Positions 1 through 9,128 of a stretch of 52,082 bases of DNA are shown here, one piece after another. Position numbers and translations under genes: made by a program. Where the stretch lies: assembly GCA_937928045.1 (NCBI GenBank), contig CALFWO010000019.1:1-52082 (forward strand). Direction: 5' to 3'. Each line of letters starts with the position of its first letter. Positions within the stretch are counted from its first letter, which is position 1. The notes beneath the pieces were generated by a model. The model saw only the letters and a program-made list of their open reading frames with translations. It made no database searches and was not told the origin of the DNA. This stretch comes from an uncultured Saprospiraceae bacterium (GTDB lineage: Bacteria; Bacteroidota; Bacteroidia; Chitinophagales; Saprospiraceae).

Positions 1-952
1 GGAACTGTCCTCCTACACATATGAATTTAAAGCTAGCCTGAGAATACCGGAGCGCATCAATCAACCACTTAATTTGTGCTGCTCCCAAAATTGTTCCGTC
101 GGACTGCTCCGGGCTTCGGTCCCAACGATTGTCCAAAAGGAAAAATTGACAATCATTCCAACTAAAGGTTCCAGTTGTCCCTTTTAGTCCCGCCACACCA
201 TAATTCGGGTTGGCCCAAAAATCAGTGAAGGCTTCTCTCGTAATATCTTTGTTCCAATAAGTCCAATCTGAATCATTTGGGCCATAGTCGTGATCATCCC
301 AGATAGCATAATGATGCATCGTTTTTAACAAAGATTGCAGTTCCGGTAATCCTCTTGAATGGGTATATCGATGATAGATGCCTTGCCTCGAATTCCAATC
401 AACTTCCCGGAGATAGTTATTGTCACCTAGCCAAACCATAAAGTCCGCTTTCTCACCGGCCATTTTTTCTAATATGCCATAGTTAGCACCATAGGGCGTT
501 CCTGGACGATCGTATTCAGATTCATTAATGTAAAGACAACTTCCTGCGAGGAATGAAAAGTCAGGTGCCGGCTTTCTCCATTGCCATAAGCTTTGAGTAG
601 TAAAGAATATTTTTTTTCCTAATGCTTTGTCGTTGGCATAGACTTGGGCGGAATAAGATGTTCCGGGTTCCAACAATGGTGAGATGAGTGTTGCTGTATT
701 TGCTTTTTGATTGTCCGTTTTAATAGAAAAACCTTGAAGTAATTTTCCGGAAGTATCAACTGGCTCCACAGCCAAATAAACTTCTGCCTCTTCATCCATT
801 TGAACCCAAACTGCTACTTCACGCATGGTATTGTAACCAAGCATCGGACCGGCAATGATTTGCTGTGCTTGTAATAATGAGCTGGAAGTCACAATTAAAA
901 ATATCAGAAAGGCGAAGCAATTACTAGCAGTTTTTTTATTCTTTAGGTTCAT
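1..952 (-). CDS. PhoD-like alkaline phosphatase/phosphodiesterase, 3' end cut by window edge
   Basis: About 317 codons are visible, from an ATG at 952 to the window edge without a stop. An N-terminal signal peptide ends near SLLQAQ (residue ~31), so the protein is exported. Next comes a beta-sandwich-like N domain, followed by a metallophosphoesterase core with PhoD-type motifs: GDNNYLREVDW, then WDDHDYG with its D/H metal ligands at residues 218-224. The visible part ends at VGGQF, which matches the C-terminal third of PhoD proteins. PhoD enzymes are Ca/Fe-dependent phosphomonoesterases or diesterases that scavenge phosphate outside the cytoplasm. The gene starts 40 nt after the stop of the MOSC gene on the same strand, so the two may be co-transcribed. 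The family call is firm; the substrate is unknown and the C-terminus is not seen. Confidence 0.85.
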   Translation of the reverse strand, partial: MNLKNKKTASNCFAFLIFLIVTSSSLLQAQQIIAGPMLGYNTMREVAVWVQMDEEAEVYLAVEPVDTSGKLLQGFSIKTDNQKANTATLISPLLEPGTSYSAQVYANDKALGKKIFFTTQSLWQWRKPAPDFSFLAGSCLYINESEYDRPGTPYGANYGILEKMAGEKADFMVWLGDNNYLREVDWNSRQGIYHRYTHSRGLPELQSLLKTMHHYAIWDDHDYGPNDSDWTYWNKDITREAFTDFWANPNYGVAGLKGTTGTFSWNDCQFFLLDNRWDRSPEQSDGTILGAAQIKWLIDALRYSQASFKFICVGGQF

Positions 953-992
953 AAGTTTTTTTGTTTTGAAAAATCTGACTTAGTAATTATTT

Positions 993-1814
993 TTAATTGA
1001 TTTTTACTTGGTCACCTACCCTGATCGTTCCATTTGTTAAACTAATTGCATTCTGACCGAATAATACTTTGTTGTTTACGGTTCGATATTTACTTAAAGT
1101 TAGCAAAGGTTCTTTTCCTTTCATTCCATTTTGTTGATCAATTGTAATCACCTGGCATCTTGCACAGGGCTTAATTCCTAATAGCTCTTGATCACCAACA
1201 ATTATTTTTTTCCAATCGTCTTCTTCGTGTGGAGATGTAGTCTTGATTATAATATTAGCTCTAAAGCGATCAATATTTAAAGGAATATTCAATTTTTCAT
1301 TAAGTAAATCCATGCTTGCTGTACCTGCAATTAGATAAGGATAGCCATCCGCAAAGCTTACAGCAGTTGATCTTGGAAGTGCCTTAAATTCGTTTATCTC
1401 ACTACTTAAATATTTTGAAAAATCTTTTACTCGATTGGTAGCTTCAGTAACTTGAACCAATCGTACTTTTTTATTTAAAACATTTGAAAGTGTATTGCTT
1501 ATCTCCGGGTCTACTTCATGGGCTTTCATCTTGTCATCAAAAACAGAAACTTCCAATAGTTGCTCAGAATATTTATTGTAGTGGACTACGATCTCAGTTT
1601 GATCAATTTCAACTGATAATTCTCCATCATTTAATTTTACTTTTGCCGAGACCAATTCCGGCAATGTTCTTTGACTAATGAAAACATAATTTTCATCAAC
1701 CAACATCCATCTTCTATCATATTCAAATCCCTCTGGTGCCAAACTAGCCGATTGTACTTGAAGGCCAGGCATTCCTTTTACCGGATAAATATGAATTGAC
1801 TCTACGATTTTCAT
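993..1814 (-). CDS. MOSC domain-containing protein (YcbX/mARC-like)
   Basis: This 273-residue protein has the MOSC N-terminal beta-barrel (KIVESIHIYPVKGMPG at the start, then FEYDRRWMLVDE) and a C-terminal MOSC domain with GIKPCARCQVITID. The conserved cysteine in that motif is the expected molybdenum-cofactor sulfur ligand. The length and order match YcbX-type Moco proteins, which reduce N-hydroxylated compounds using an electron-transfer partner. Many Bacteroidota versions, like this one, lack the C-terminal 2Fe-2S ferredoxin domain of E. coli YcbX, so a separate reductase is expected; none is seen nearby. Cytoplasmic, with no signal peptide. The function is inferred from the family. Confidence 0.88.
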   Translation of the reverse strand: MKIVESIHIYPVKGMPGLQVQSASLAPEGFEYDRRWMLVDENYVFISQRTLPELVSAKVKLNDGELSVEIDQTEIVVHYNKYSEQLLEVSVFDDKMKAHEVDPEISNTLSNVLNKKVRLVQVTEATNRVKDFSKYLSSEINEFKALPRSTAVSFADGYPYLIAGTASMDLLNEKLNIPLNIDRFRANIIIKTTSPHEEDDWKKIIVGDQELLGIKPCARCQVITIDQQNGMKGKEPLLTLSKYRTVNNKVLFGQNAISLTNGTIRVGDQVKIN

Positions 1815-1830
1815 GCTGTTGATTTGCCCT

Positions 1831-1838
1831 CAAAGATA
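1831..1838 (-). promoter_or_regulatory. Possible -7 element for the MOSC gene
   Basis: On the minus strand this reads TATCTTTG, an exact match to the Bacteroidota -7 consensus TAnnTTTG, 17 nt upstream of the ATG. No clear -33 TTG lies at the usual distance, so the call is tentative. Confidence 0.3.
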
Positions 1839-1945
1839 AATTTAATCAAGAGCTTTTCGAGCGTAAAAGATTCTATAATTAGAATATAGACATCATAAAT
1901 TGATTCATAATCGTTATCTTCGATGTACGGACCAAACTACCTAAA

Positions 1946-3283
1946 ATGAAAAATCTTCATTGGCTAATTGTTCTTGGACTATTTATTTTCGCCTGCAATC
2001 CTGATGACGCACTGATTCCAGAAGCTCCAACCAATCCAAACATTGAAAGCAGAGATGTTATAGTTCAAGCGATAAATGACAAAGCAAGTTCAATCACTTC
2101 TTCGGATCCAACTGCTAATTTTTCAGAATTGGCTGTTTTAGACCAACTGGCGAATACAAGATTTGTTGGAATGGGAGAGGCAAGTCATGGAACAAAAGAG
2201 TTCTTTGAAATGAAACATAAAATATTAAAGTACTATGTTGAAAATCATAACTATCGCGGAATAATTATGGAGGCTGATTTTGGAGAATGTATAAAGGCTA
2301 ATGAATACATACTGCATGATCGAGGAGATATAAATACAGTAATGCAAGAAATGCATTTTTGGGTTTGGAGAACAGCGGAGGTTAGAAGCATGATTCAGTG
2401 GATGCACGACTTTAACCTTAATAAGCCGTTAGAAGAAAGAGTTTACTATTTGGGAAGTGATTGCCAGTTTACTGATGACAACCTCACTTTAGTAGAAGAA
2501 AAAATTGAAGGACTATCTGATGCAACAAAAAATTCAATTGGTCAATATGCTTTGAAGTTGGAAAAGAATTTTTCGTTAATAACAGATTTTAATCTTTATA
2601 CATTGGATAGTATGCTTTTGTATGCCGATAGTTTGATTTTAGAAATTGAATCTCATGAATCCGAAATTTCTTCAACCTTTTCTGAAAGAGAATATCAAAT
2701 TATTAAGCAACTGGCAACAGTTGCTAAGCAAGCATATCAAGTGGTCAAAGCATATTTTTTTAATGACAACTTCAATTATCGAGATAAGTATATGGCGGAT
2801 AATACAATTTGGTGGGCAGACCAAATAGGAACGGATCATAAATTTCTATTATGGGCTCATAATTATCATGTTTCTAAAATTGAAGTAGATTCGGAATATG
2901 GAGGTTCTCAAGGAGGGCATTTAGCGGAACGACTTGGCGAAGATTACAAAGTTATTGGCTTTAGTATGGCAGTCGGAAGTATTAATGCAGTGTATTCGAC
3001 TGGGCAAGGGGGATTGGCTGCTGGTCCGTTGCCTAATACTCCAGAATTTGGTTCAATCAACGAGCTTTTTTATCTGGCAGAAAAAGACAATTTTATTTGG
3101 GTGTTTGATGAAGCCACTAGAAATGAACCTTTATTTTCTTGGTTTGATTCTTGGCGAGATTGGATGCAAGTTGGTTCACGCCATCCTAATCCTGATAGTT
3201 ATTATACAAGTATCAAGCTATTTGATGAATTTGATACCGTCATCCATTTCAACAACTCATCACCAACTCAATTGGTACAATAA
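1946..3283 (+). CDS. Erythromycin esterase family lipoprotein
   Basis: This 445-residue protein has a lipoprotein signal peptide with a lipobox ending at Cys17 (LFIFAC), so it is probably membrane anchored. The body matches the erythromycin esterase (Ere) family: GMGEASHGTKEFFEMKHKI contains the conserved Glu and His used for metal-free or metal-assisted hydrolysis, followed by GIIMEADFGE and the HFWVWRTAEV segment, and WAHNYHVSK further on. True EreA/EreB enzymes open macrolide lactones. Chromosomal family members in environmental bacteria are mostly of unknown substrate, so macrolide resistance should not be assumed. It is followed by a strong hairpin terminator, so it appears to be monocistronic. 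Confidence 0.85.
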   Translation: MKNLHWLIVLGLFIFACNPDDALIPEAPTNPNIESRDVIVQAINDKASSITSSDPTANFSELAVLDQLANTRFVGMGEASHGTKEFFEMKHKILKYYVENHNYRGIIMEADFGECIKANEYILHDRGDINTVMQEMHFWVWRTAEVRSMIQWMHDFNLNKPLEERVYYLGSDCQFTDDNLTLVEEKIEGLSDATKNSIGQYALKLEKNFSLITDFNLYTLDSMLLYADSLILEIESHESEISSTFSEREYQIIKQLATVAKQAYQVVKAYFFNDNFNYRDKYMADNTIWWADQIGTDHKFLLWAHNYHVSKIEVDSEYGGSQGGHLAERLGEDYKVIGFSMAVGSINAVYSTGQGGLAAGPLPNTPEFGSINELFYLAEKDNFIWVFDEATRNEPLFSWFDSWRDWMQVGSRHPNPDSYYTSIKLFDEFDTVIHFNNSSPTQLVQ

Positions 3284-3315
3284 AGAAATTTTGATTCATT
3301 ATTTTTGAATATTTA

Positions 3316-3349
3316 AAAGGAGATCATCCATGGTTAGATGATCTCCTTT
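3316..3349. terminator. Hairpin terminator after the esterase gene
   Basis: A perfect 13-bp inverted repeat (AAAGGAGATCATC and its complement) encloses an 8-nt loop, 33 nt after the esterase stop. A T-rich end on the top strand and an A-rich start make it usable in both directions. Confidence 0.75.
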
Positions 3350-3419
3350 AGTATTTATGAATTCCTTGTAATAGCTTATTATATTGTGTTCATTAGGAAA
3401 ACAATAATGAATCTTTACA

Positions 3420-4856
3420 GTGGAATTATATAAAAAAATCGGATTTATACTTGGGCCAATTTTATTCTTGGTGCTTGTATTTTTCCCAACAGAAATCATT
3501 AACCCAGTAGCTCAAAAAGTTCTGGCGGTGGCCGCTTGGATGATTTGTTGGTGGATTTCTGAAGCGGTTTCAATATCTACAACAGCCCTAATACCTCTAG
3601 CTTTCTTTCCACTCACAAGGATAATGTCTGTCAAAGAAGTTGCTGTTAGTTATGGCAGCCCAATTGTCTTTCTTTTTTTCGGAGGCTTTGTAATTGCCTT
3701 GGCTATTGAGAAAGTCAATTTACACAAGCGTATAGCCTTAAATATTATTAAAATTACAGGAACCAATGCCGATGGAGTAGTCCTTGGTTTTATGATTGCC
3801 ACTGCTTTAATGAGCATGTGGATCAGCAATACTGCTAGTACTGTTGTCATGCTGCCAATAGCACTTTCCGTTGTGAAGTTGTTGACAAATGACGCAGATG
3901 GTTTTACAAAAAAGGATCAGAATTTTGCTTTGAGCATTATGCTTGGTATCGCTTTTTCTGCAAACATCGGAGGGATGGCAACCCTAATCGGAACTCCGCC
4001 GAATACTGTGATGTTGGGCATCCTTGAGAATGATTTTGGAATTGAAATATCTTTTGTCAAATGGATGTCTATGGGGGTACCTTTTGCGATTGTCTTATTG
4101 ACCATTAATTATTTCATCATTGTAAAATTATTTTATCCCAATAATCTCGGTAAAATTGATTCCTCTGATGCTTTGATAAAAACAGAGATAACAAAATTGG
4201 GCGGAGTTACGAAAGCAGAACGACAAGTACTGATCATCTTTTGTACAACTGCTTTACTGTGGATTACTCGGGGATATTTAAATCAATTGTTTCCAGCTTT
4301 GAAGCTTAATGACACTGTAATCAGTATTCTTGGTGCATTGGCCATGTTAACTATTCCATTAAAATTTTCGAAAGGAGAAATGATTATTAAATGGGAAGAT
4401 ACCTCAAAACTTCCCTGGGGAATACTTATTCTCTTTGGAGGAGGTTTGGCTTTGGCTAGCGGAATGAAAACGGCAGGAATTATTGATTTGGTCGGTAGCA
4501 AAATTGCCTCCGCTGATGGATTGACGGTTTTCATGGTGACTTCAATATTAATCTTTGTCATGTTGTTTATGACGGAACTTATGAGCAATGTGGCATTGGC
4601 TACTATTTTTGTTCCTGTAGTGGCTGGTATTGCAATGGGTATGGATTATCCAATTTTGGGGATGGTGATTCCGGTGACGCTGGCAGCTTCTTGTGCTTTT
4701 ATGTTGCCCATGGCCACTCCGCCGAATGCTATTGTATTCGCCAGTGGCTATATCAAAGTTTATGAAATGGCTAAGGTTGGTGTTGTGCTAAATATTATTT
4801 CAGTACTACTTCTTATTGGATTGAGCTATTTGGTAATTCCAATTATTTTTTTCTAG
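3420..4856 (+). CDS. SLC13/DASS family sodium-coupled anion transporter
   Basis: A 478-residue inner-membrane protein with about 11-12 hydrophobic segments. It carries the DASS family's paired Ser-Asn signatures (SNTASTVVMLPIAL near residue 140 and MSNVALATIFVPVV near residue 385) and the ATPPNAIVFASGYI motif near the C-terminus. The family imports di- and tricarboxylates or sulfate with Na+. The specific substrate cannot be read from sequence. GTG is used as the start: an in-frame TGA lies four codons upstream, and no ATG is available before the first membrane segment. The gene converges with the RidA-like gene, their stops being only 6 nt apart. Confidence 0.9.
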   Translation: MELYKKIGFILGPILFLVLVFFPTEIINPVAQKVLAVAAWMICWWISEAVSISTTALIPLAFFPLTRIMSVKEVAVSYGSPIVFLFFGGFVIALAIEKVNLHKRIALNIIKITGTNADGVVLGFMIATALMSMWISNTASTVVMLPIALSVVKLLTNDADGFTKKDQNFALSIMLGIAFSANIGGMATLIGTPPNTVMLGILENDFGIEISFVKWMSMGVPFAIVLLTINYFIIVKLFYPNNLGKIDSSDALIKTEITKLGGVTKAERQVLIIFCTTALLWITRGYLNQLFPALKLNDTVISILGALAMLTIPLKFSKGEMIIKWEDTSKLPWGILILFGGGLALASGMKTAGIIDLVGSKIASADGLTVFMVTSILIFVMLFMTELMSNVALATIFVPVVAGIAMGMDYPILGMVIPVTLAASCAFMLPMATPPNAIVFASGYIKVYEMAKVGVVLNIISVLLLIGLSYLVIPIIFF

Positions 4857-4862
4857 AAACAT

Positions 4863-5372
4863 TTAGGGATAAACTGCGATTGCTTCTACTTCGACCAACA
4901 GATATGGTCTTGCGAGCGCGGCAACTCCTAAGGTAGTTCTTGCAACTTTATTGGGGTTAGATTCATTGTTGAAATACGAGCCGTAGGCTTTAAACCAAGC
5001 GTCAAAATCAATTTTTGAATCTGGAGTTCTAGGATCAGGAGCTATAAATACTCCAAGGTATACTACATCTTTCATTGATAATCCAGCTTCATTCAATACG
5101 CCCTTTAATTTTTCCAGCGTACCAATACTTTGTTCATAAGTATTTCCATAACGCTCTAAAGATTTATCCGGAGCATCTAAATGTACTGGCGCAGTAACTT
5201 GGCCAGAAGAAAAGAAAAGTTGTTTGTCAGCAGGGACTGATACACCCTTGAGAATCGATGCATCAGTTCGATCATATCTTTTTACTTTTGTCGGTTCATC
5301 TGACGCAATTGGCCTTGTACACTTACTCAGAAATAATATCGATAGGAATAAAAGAAGTATGTTGAATTTCAT
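4863..5372 (-). CDS. RidA/YjgF-like protein with N-terminal export signal
   Basis: A 169-residue protein. Residues ~45-169 form a RidA (YjgF/YER057c/UK114) domain ending in the typical VARTTLGVAAL...LLVEVEAIAVYP strand with the conserved Arg. Classic RidA is cytosolic and hydrolyses reactive enamine/imine intermediates from PLP enzymes. Here a hydrophobic N-terminus leads to Cys18 in FLSKC, which looks like a lipoprotein signal, although Lys at position -1 is unusual for a lipobox. The protein is therefore probably periplasmic or membrane-tethered, and its substrate is unlikely to be the classic 2-aminoacrylate pool. A promoter-like sequence lies 70 nt upstream. Confidence 0.85.
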   Translation of the reverse strand: MKFNILLLFLSILFLSKCTRPIASDEPTKVKRYDRTDASILKGVSVPADKQLFFSSGQVTAPVHLDAPDKSLERYGNTYEQSIGTLEKLKGVLNEAGLSMKDVVYLGVFIAPDPRTPDSKIDFDAWFKAYGSYFNNESNPNKVARTTLGVAALARPYLLVEVEAIAVYP

Positions 5373-5441
5373 TTGGTAATTATTTAGTCAATGTAATTTC
5401 GCTCAAAATTTACAGAGTTCTTCCATCATTCAGTTAGAATA

Positions 5442-5470
5442 CAAATGTATGGATAATTATTTTTAACAAA
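5442..5470 (-). promoter_or_regulatory. Bacteroidota-type promoter for the RidA-like gene
   Basis: The minus strand shows TTTG (5470-5467), 17 nt, then TACATTTG (5449-5442), matching the -33 TTTG / -7 TAnnTTTG consensus. Transcription would start near 5435, giving a leader of about 63 nt. Confidence 0.45.
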
Positions 5471-5586
5471 TTGCCAACATCCTTAACTGAAATTTTAAAG
5501 TATTCCCAATTAACAAATTAATAACCCGTTTATCTTCTTTTAGAATGTAACTTAAACGTATCGTTCACCCAATAAATATTATAATT

Positions 5587-5868
5587 ATGATAAACCATAA
5601 AATTGTAATCGATGGAAAATCATTTTTTTTCGGATTAGTCTTTACATGTTTTTTTATCATCTTCTCAGGGTTTAATGAGACAACTAACAATTCGAGTCAT
5701 GATATTCAAACTGGGAGGTATCATGTCGTTTCACTGGAAGGAAAAGATATTATTTTGGATTCCGATACTGGAGCATTTATTTATAGTACAAATGGATTAA
5801 AACCTAATATGTACAGATTTAATTTTGAAGATGTACCGATCTCGTCTGTAAAAACTAGAACTAGGTAA
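5587..5868 (+). CDS. Small single-pass membrane protein, unknown function
   Basis: A 93-residue product with one strongly hydrophobic segment at residues ~13-28 (FFFGLVFTCFFIIFSGF), then a soluble tail of about 60 residues rich in beta-prone residues (GRYHVVSLEGKDIILDSDTG). The segment could be an uncleaved anchor with the tail in the periplasm. I do not recognise a family. The tail looks like a small beta-sheet domain that reports or stores a value, as in many short Bacteroidota proteins of unknown role. The gene stands alone between divergent ridA-like and convergent membrane-protein genes and is followed by a hairpin. Confidence 0.6.
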   Translation: MINHKIVIDGKSFFFGLVFTCFFIIFSGFNETTNNSSHDIQTGRYHVVSLEGKDIILDSDTGAFIYSTNGLKPNMYRFNFEDVPISSVKTRTR

Positions 5869-5878
5869 AGTAAGGTAA

Positions 5879-5912
5879 AAGGAGGAATATGAATACAATC
5901 AGATTCCTCTTT
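5879..5912. terminator. Bidirectional hairpin terminator between convergent genes
   Basis: A 10-bp stem (AAGGAGGAAT with ATTCCTCTTT, one G-U pair) with a 14-nt loop sits exactly between the stop codons of two convergent genes. It is followed by T-rich sequence in the plus direction and preceded by A-rich sequence. Confidence 0.55.
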
Positions 5913-6134
5913 CTATCTCATGAGGGATCCCATAAGATTCATAACAAAGCCAAGAGCTATTCCGAGTAAAGCTGCATAACAGGCGTCTTTAGATTTTTGA
6001 GGTTGCTCATTCTTATAAACGAGAAACATCACTGCTCCACTTATTGGAATCAAAAAGGCTAATATTTTGAATCCAATGTGCAATTCTTCTGGTTCATTAT
6101 TTTCCTTGTTAATAAAGTCTAACGGATCTTCCAT
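5913..6134 (-). CDS. Small membrane protein, unknown function
   Basis: A 73-residue product with an acidic N-terminus and two hydrophobic segments (FKILAFLIPISGAVMFLVY and ACYAALLGIALGFVMNLMG). The pattern of a short acidic head plus two helices resembles small membrane proteins found beside DUF2085 genes; I do not know a function. It starts 3 nt after the stop of the DUF2085 gene, so translation is probably coupled and the two products may act together in the inner membrane. Confidence 0.7.
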   Translation of the reverse strand: MEDPLDFINKENNEPEELHIGFKILAFLIPISGAVMFLVYKNEQPQKSKDACYAALLGIALGFVMNLMGSLMR

Positions 6135-6137
6135 AAT

Positions 6138-6473
6138 TTAAAAAATGATAGGTTTAATAATTTGAGCCAAGTATTCTGCCGCAATTGAGGTCATGGACAT
6201 AAATCCAATACCTGCCATTGTGCCAGTGATAAATCTTATTGGATTATTACTAAAATACTTGGTATGAGCTTGCAAAAGCCCATCAATAATGGTGGGAGCT
6301 ATAAGCAAGATAGTCCACCAGAAGTTGATAAATAACAAGCCGAAAACAAATATTGGGAGAACAAGAAATCCGGCATATAGCCCAGTACACCTTGCGCAAA
6401 GGGGGAACTGTTTTCCTTTAAAAAAGAAAGACCTTTCTGGTAATCGATGGCAAGAGACAAATTGCAATTTCAT
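6138..6473 (-). CDS. DUF2085 family membrane protein
   Basis: A 111-residue membrane protein with the DUF2085 signature near the N-terminus: CHRLPERSFFF, then QFPLCARCTG. These Cys/His residues (C8, H9, and the C-x-x-C in CARC) look like a metal or redox site at the membrane face. Three hydrophobic segments follow. The family is widespread in Bacteria and Archaea and its biochemical function is not established. It is the first gene of a two-gene unit with the small membrane protein downstream. Confidence 0.82.
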   Translation of the reverse strand: MKLQFVSCHRLPERSFFFKGKQFPLCARCTGLYAGFLVLPIFVFGLLFINFWWTILLIAPTIIDGLLQAHTKYFSNNPIRFITGTMAGIGFMSMTSIAAEYLAQIIKPIIF

Positions 6474-6522
6474 ATCTTAATGGCCAAGTTAAGCATATAA
6501 ATGTTCAATTGAAAATCAACGA

Positions 6523-8709
6523 TTAGTTTAAACTATTGAGGTAAATTTTCATCATTCTAAGTTCGCCAAAACTGACTTTTTTAGGTAAACTATTTCTTAA
6601 TTCACTCAAGCTATCCAGCTCTTTGTCTTTCAATAGTTCGGTGAGTAATTTGAGCCTGGCAGGTTTAATTAATTCGTGAATAGTTACTCTTCCATTTTCA
6701 AGATGTCTGGCCATGTGTCCTTCTATTGTGCTGATAGCCATTTCTCTTTTCTTGGCGATTTGTTGATAGGTCATTCCTACTTTAAACATGTCAAAGGTTA
6801 TTTCGTAAGTACCTCCTTTTTTTAATACTTGCTTTTCAGCAGTTTTGAGACTTGGAAGTTCTTCTTTCTTAAAAGGTTTACTTTCAAACAGCTTGCGATC
6901 AAATATTTCTATGGCATATAATTCTTCCATTTTTTTCCAAGCAGTTTCATAAAATGCCATCGTTAGACCAAGATATTTTTTGATTTTACTTTTAGCTTGA
7001 AAATCTTGAAGATGTTCATGTAACAAAAGAATTATCTTATTGTGCAGTATGTTTGTGAAATAGGGAATGGCCTTTTCTGTTTTAAATAATATATGTGCCA
7101 AACGCTCGGTGTCATTTAAGCTTTCTGCAATCCAGATCGTCAAATGCTGCTGAAAATCTCCAGCTGTACTACTTAGGATATTGATTTGATCTGTTACTTT
7201 TTTATCCAATAAAATAATATTGTCTTGCCCTGAAATAGATTTAGACTCGTAGTACATTTTCCAGTTTTCATAGGCGTTTTGCATCGCATAGAAATTGAAA
7301 GTCTTTTTCAATTTGTAAAGCGCATATTCTTTCCGGGCTTCTTCTAATTGACTTTCTACAGTTTCGGTCTCTGGAAAATGTGAATAAAATTTTTGGATTC
7401 GGTGATCAATAATCACATTATTAATATTCAATAATGAGTTTAGTCGAATACCTTCCAATGAAGTACATCGGCTTAAGGCTACATAAGCTTGACCGGCAGC
7501 AAAACTCCTTCCTAGATCCAATTGAACTTTGTCCATGGTCAAGCCTTGACTCTTATGTACGGTTACGGCCCAGGCCAATCTAAAAGGAAACTGCTTGAAG
7601 GAACCCAGCTCTTTTTTGGTTATTTCTTGTGTTTCTTCATTTACTTCGAAAATTTCATTTGCCCATTCTTCTCTTTGTATTTGGTGTAAGCCTCCTTCAT
7701 CATGAAACCTCACAATAACTTCTTCTTCCTCTCGGTCATAGCGAACTATAGTTGCTAGTTTTCCATTATAGTAGCGCTTGTCTTTATCATTATTAATGAA
7801 CATCACTTGCGCGTCTTTCTTTAATTCTAAATCAGATTCGCAAGGGTAGGAGGATTCGTAAAATTTACCGGAGATCTGAGCTTCGATATTAAATGGTTTT
7901 CCTTTTAATGCTTTGAGTTTTTTTGAGTTGAGTTGATCTGCGGTTTTGTTGTGCGTTGTTAGCATAATCGCATCCTCAGTTTCTTTGCTTTGAGGAACAA
8001 AGCGTTTATTTAGAATTTCAATATCTTTTTCCTCCACTTTTCCTTCTCTGACCTTATTCAATATATCAACAAACTGTTGATCTGTCTGCCTATAGATTTT
8101 CTTTAGTTCTAATGGAATCAATTTTACTTTTTGCCAAACTAAGGCGCTAAAAAAATATGGCGTTTGATAGATATTTTTTAGAACTGTCCATTCGTGATCT
8201 TTGACAACTGGAGGCAATTGGTAAAGATCTCCGACCATCAATACCTGGACATCACCGAAAGGCGAACGATTTTTCCTGATTTTTCTCAAGACTAAATCAA
8301 CCGCGTCCAGTAAGTCTGGACGAACCATGCTAATTTCGTCAATGATCAAAAGATCCATTGCTTGGATTACTGCCCTTTTTTCCTTTGAAATTTTGAGCTG
8401 CCCTAATAACATGGAGGTGTTCATGAAGATATCCGGATCCACCGCTTGACTTGTGGGTGCAAACGCAGTGAAAGGAAGCTGTAGCAAGGAGTGAATTGTA
8501 ACCCCGCCAGCATTAATGGCAGCTACGCCAGTAGGAGCGACTACAACAGTATTTTTCTTATTGCTTGCAATGATTTCTTTAAGTAGAGTTGTCTTACCAG
8601 AACCAGCTCGTCCAGTTAAGAAAACGTGTCGTTTGGTTTCCTCAATATATTTTTTCGCGAGATCTCGCTCCTTATTTTCTGACATAGAATTCATGACCAT
8701 GGTTACCAA
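6523..8709 (-). CDS. Pif1/RecD-like AAA superfamily 1 helicase with C-terminal HTH domain
   Basis: A 728-residue protein. Residues 33-41 are the Walker A motif (GRAGSGKTT), residues 120-127 the Walker B motif (LLIIDEIS). FRLAWAVTVHKSQGLTMDK and GQAYVALSRCTSLEGIRL are the C-terminal helicase motifs V and VI of the Pif1/RecD2 (UvrD_C_2) group. The last ~100 residues form a HTH_40-type helix-turn-helix domain (MTYQQIAKKREMAISTIEGH), the usual partner of this helicase class in Bacteroidota. It probably unwinds 5'-tailed DNA and structured DNA during repair or replication. Start choice is uncertain: Met1, Met4, Met6 or Met9 are all possible because no clear ribosome site is present. Confidence 0.88.
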   Translation of the reverse strand: MVTMVMNSMSENKERDLAKKYIEETKRHVFLTGRAGSGKTTLLKEIIASNKKNTVVVAPTGVAAINAGGVTIHSLLQLPFTAFAPTSQAVDPDIFMNTSMLLGQLKISKEKRAVIQAMDLLIIDEISMVRPDLLDAVDLVLRKIRKNRSPFGDVQVLMVGDLYQLPPVVKDHEWTVLKNIYQTPYFFSALVWQKVKLIPLELKKIYRQTDQQFVDILNKVREGKVEEKDIEILNKRFVPQSKETEDAIMLTTHNKTADQLNSKKLKALKGKPFNIEAQISGKFYESSYPCESDLELKKDAQVMFINNDKDKRYYNGKLATIVRYDREEEEVIVRFHDEGGLHQIQREEWANEIFEVNEETQEITKKELGSFKQFPFRLAWAVTVHKSQGLTMDKVQLDLGRSFAAGQAYVALSRCTSLEGIRLNSLLNINNVIIDHRIQKFYSHFPETETVESQLEEARKEYALYKLKKTFNFYAMQNAYENWKMYYESKSISGQDNIILLDKKVTDQINILSSTAGDFQQHLTIWIAESLNDTERLAHILFKTEKAIPYFTNILHNKIILLLHEHLQDFQAKSKIKKYLGLTMAFYETAWKKMEELYAIEIFDRKLFESKPFKKEELPSLKTAEKQVLKKGGTYEITFDMFKVGMTYQQIAKKREMAISTIEGHMARHLENGRVTIHELIKPARLKLLTELLKDKELDSLSELRNSLPKKVSFGELRMMKIYLNSLN

Positions 8710-9116
8710 ATACCAAAGAAGTGAAAGTAGTGATTAATGCAGACTTGCTAGTGAACATTTGACAACAGAGATAGCTTATTCCACTCCTGGGGAAAAGTCG
8801 CGAGTTTTAGTCAATGTTCTTGATTGTACAAATGTAGTGAAAAGCAAATAATAAAACAATATGATTTAATAAAAATAAATTATTTGTTTCATTTAGAAGG
8901 TGATAGCTGATGATCTGTAAAATTATTCAGTTGATCAAAATTATTTGGTAGAAAATGTTGTTAAAAGGCAGATTAACAGATATATAAGTTATAAAAAATT
9001 TGTAGAGCTGTAAAGGTTTGTTCTTTCTGTTTCTATAAATGCTTCCTATATTAGCAAAGAGGGGAAAATGATGGCAATAGGTCTTTTCAATCAAAGGTGA
9101 AAGGGCAAATCTTTAA
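8710..9116. other. 407-nt AT-rich intergenic region between divergent genes
   Basis: No coding potential is seen. It contains a promoter-like sequence for the helicase (8829-8860) on the minus strand. The rest is AT-rich spacer that presumably also carries the promoter for the downstream secreted protein; no convincing TAnnTTTG was found for that direction. Confidence 0.6.
8829..8860 (-). promoter_or_regulatory. Bacteroidota-type promoter for the helicase
   Basis: Minus strand: ATTG (8860-8857), 20 nt, TACATTTG (8836-8829). This agrees with the -33/-7 consensus and would give a leader of roughly 110 nt. Confidence 0.45.
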
Positions 9117-9128
9117 ATGCAGCTTAAA

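Noticed and set aside
1946-3283. Macrolide resistance gene
   Set aside because: Family membership alone does not show activity on macrolides; there is no mobile context and most chromosomal relatives have unknown substrates.
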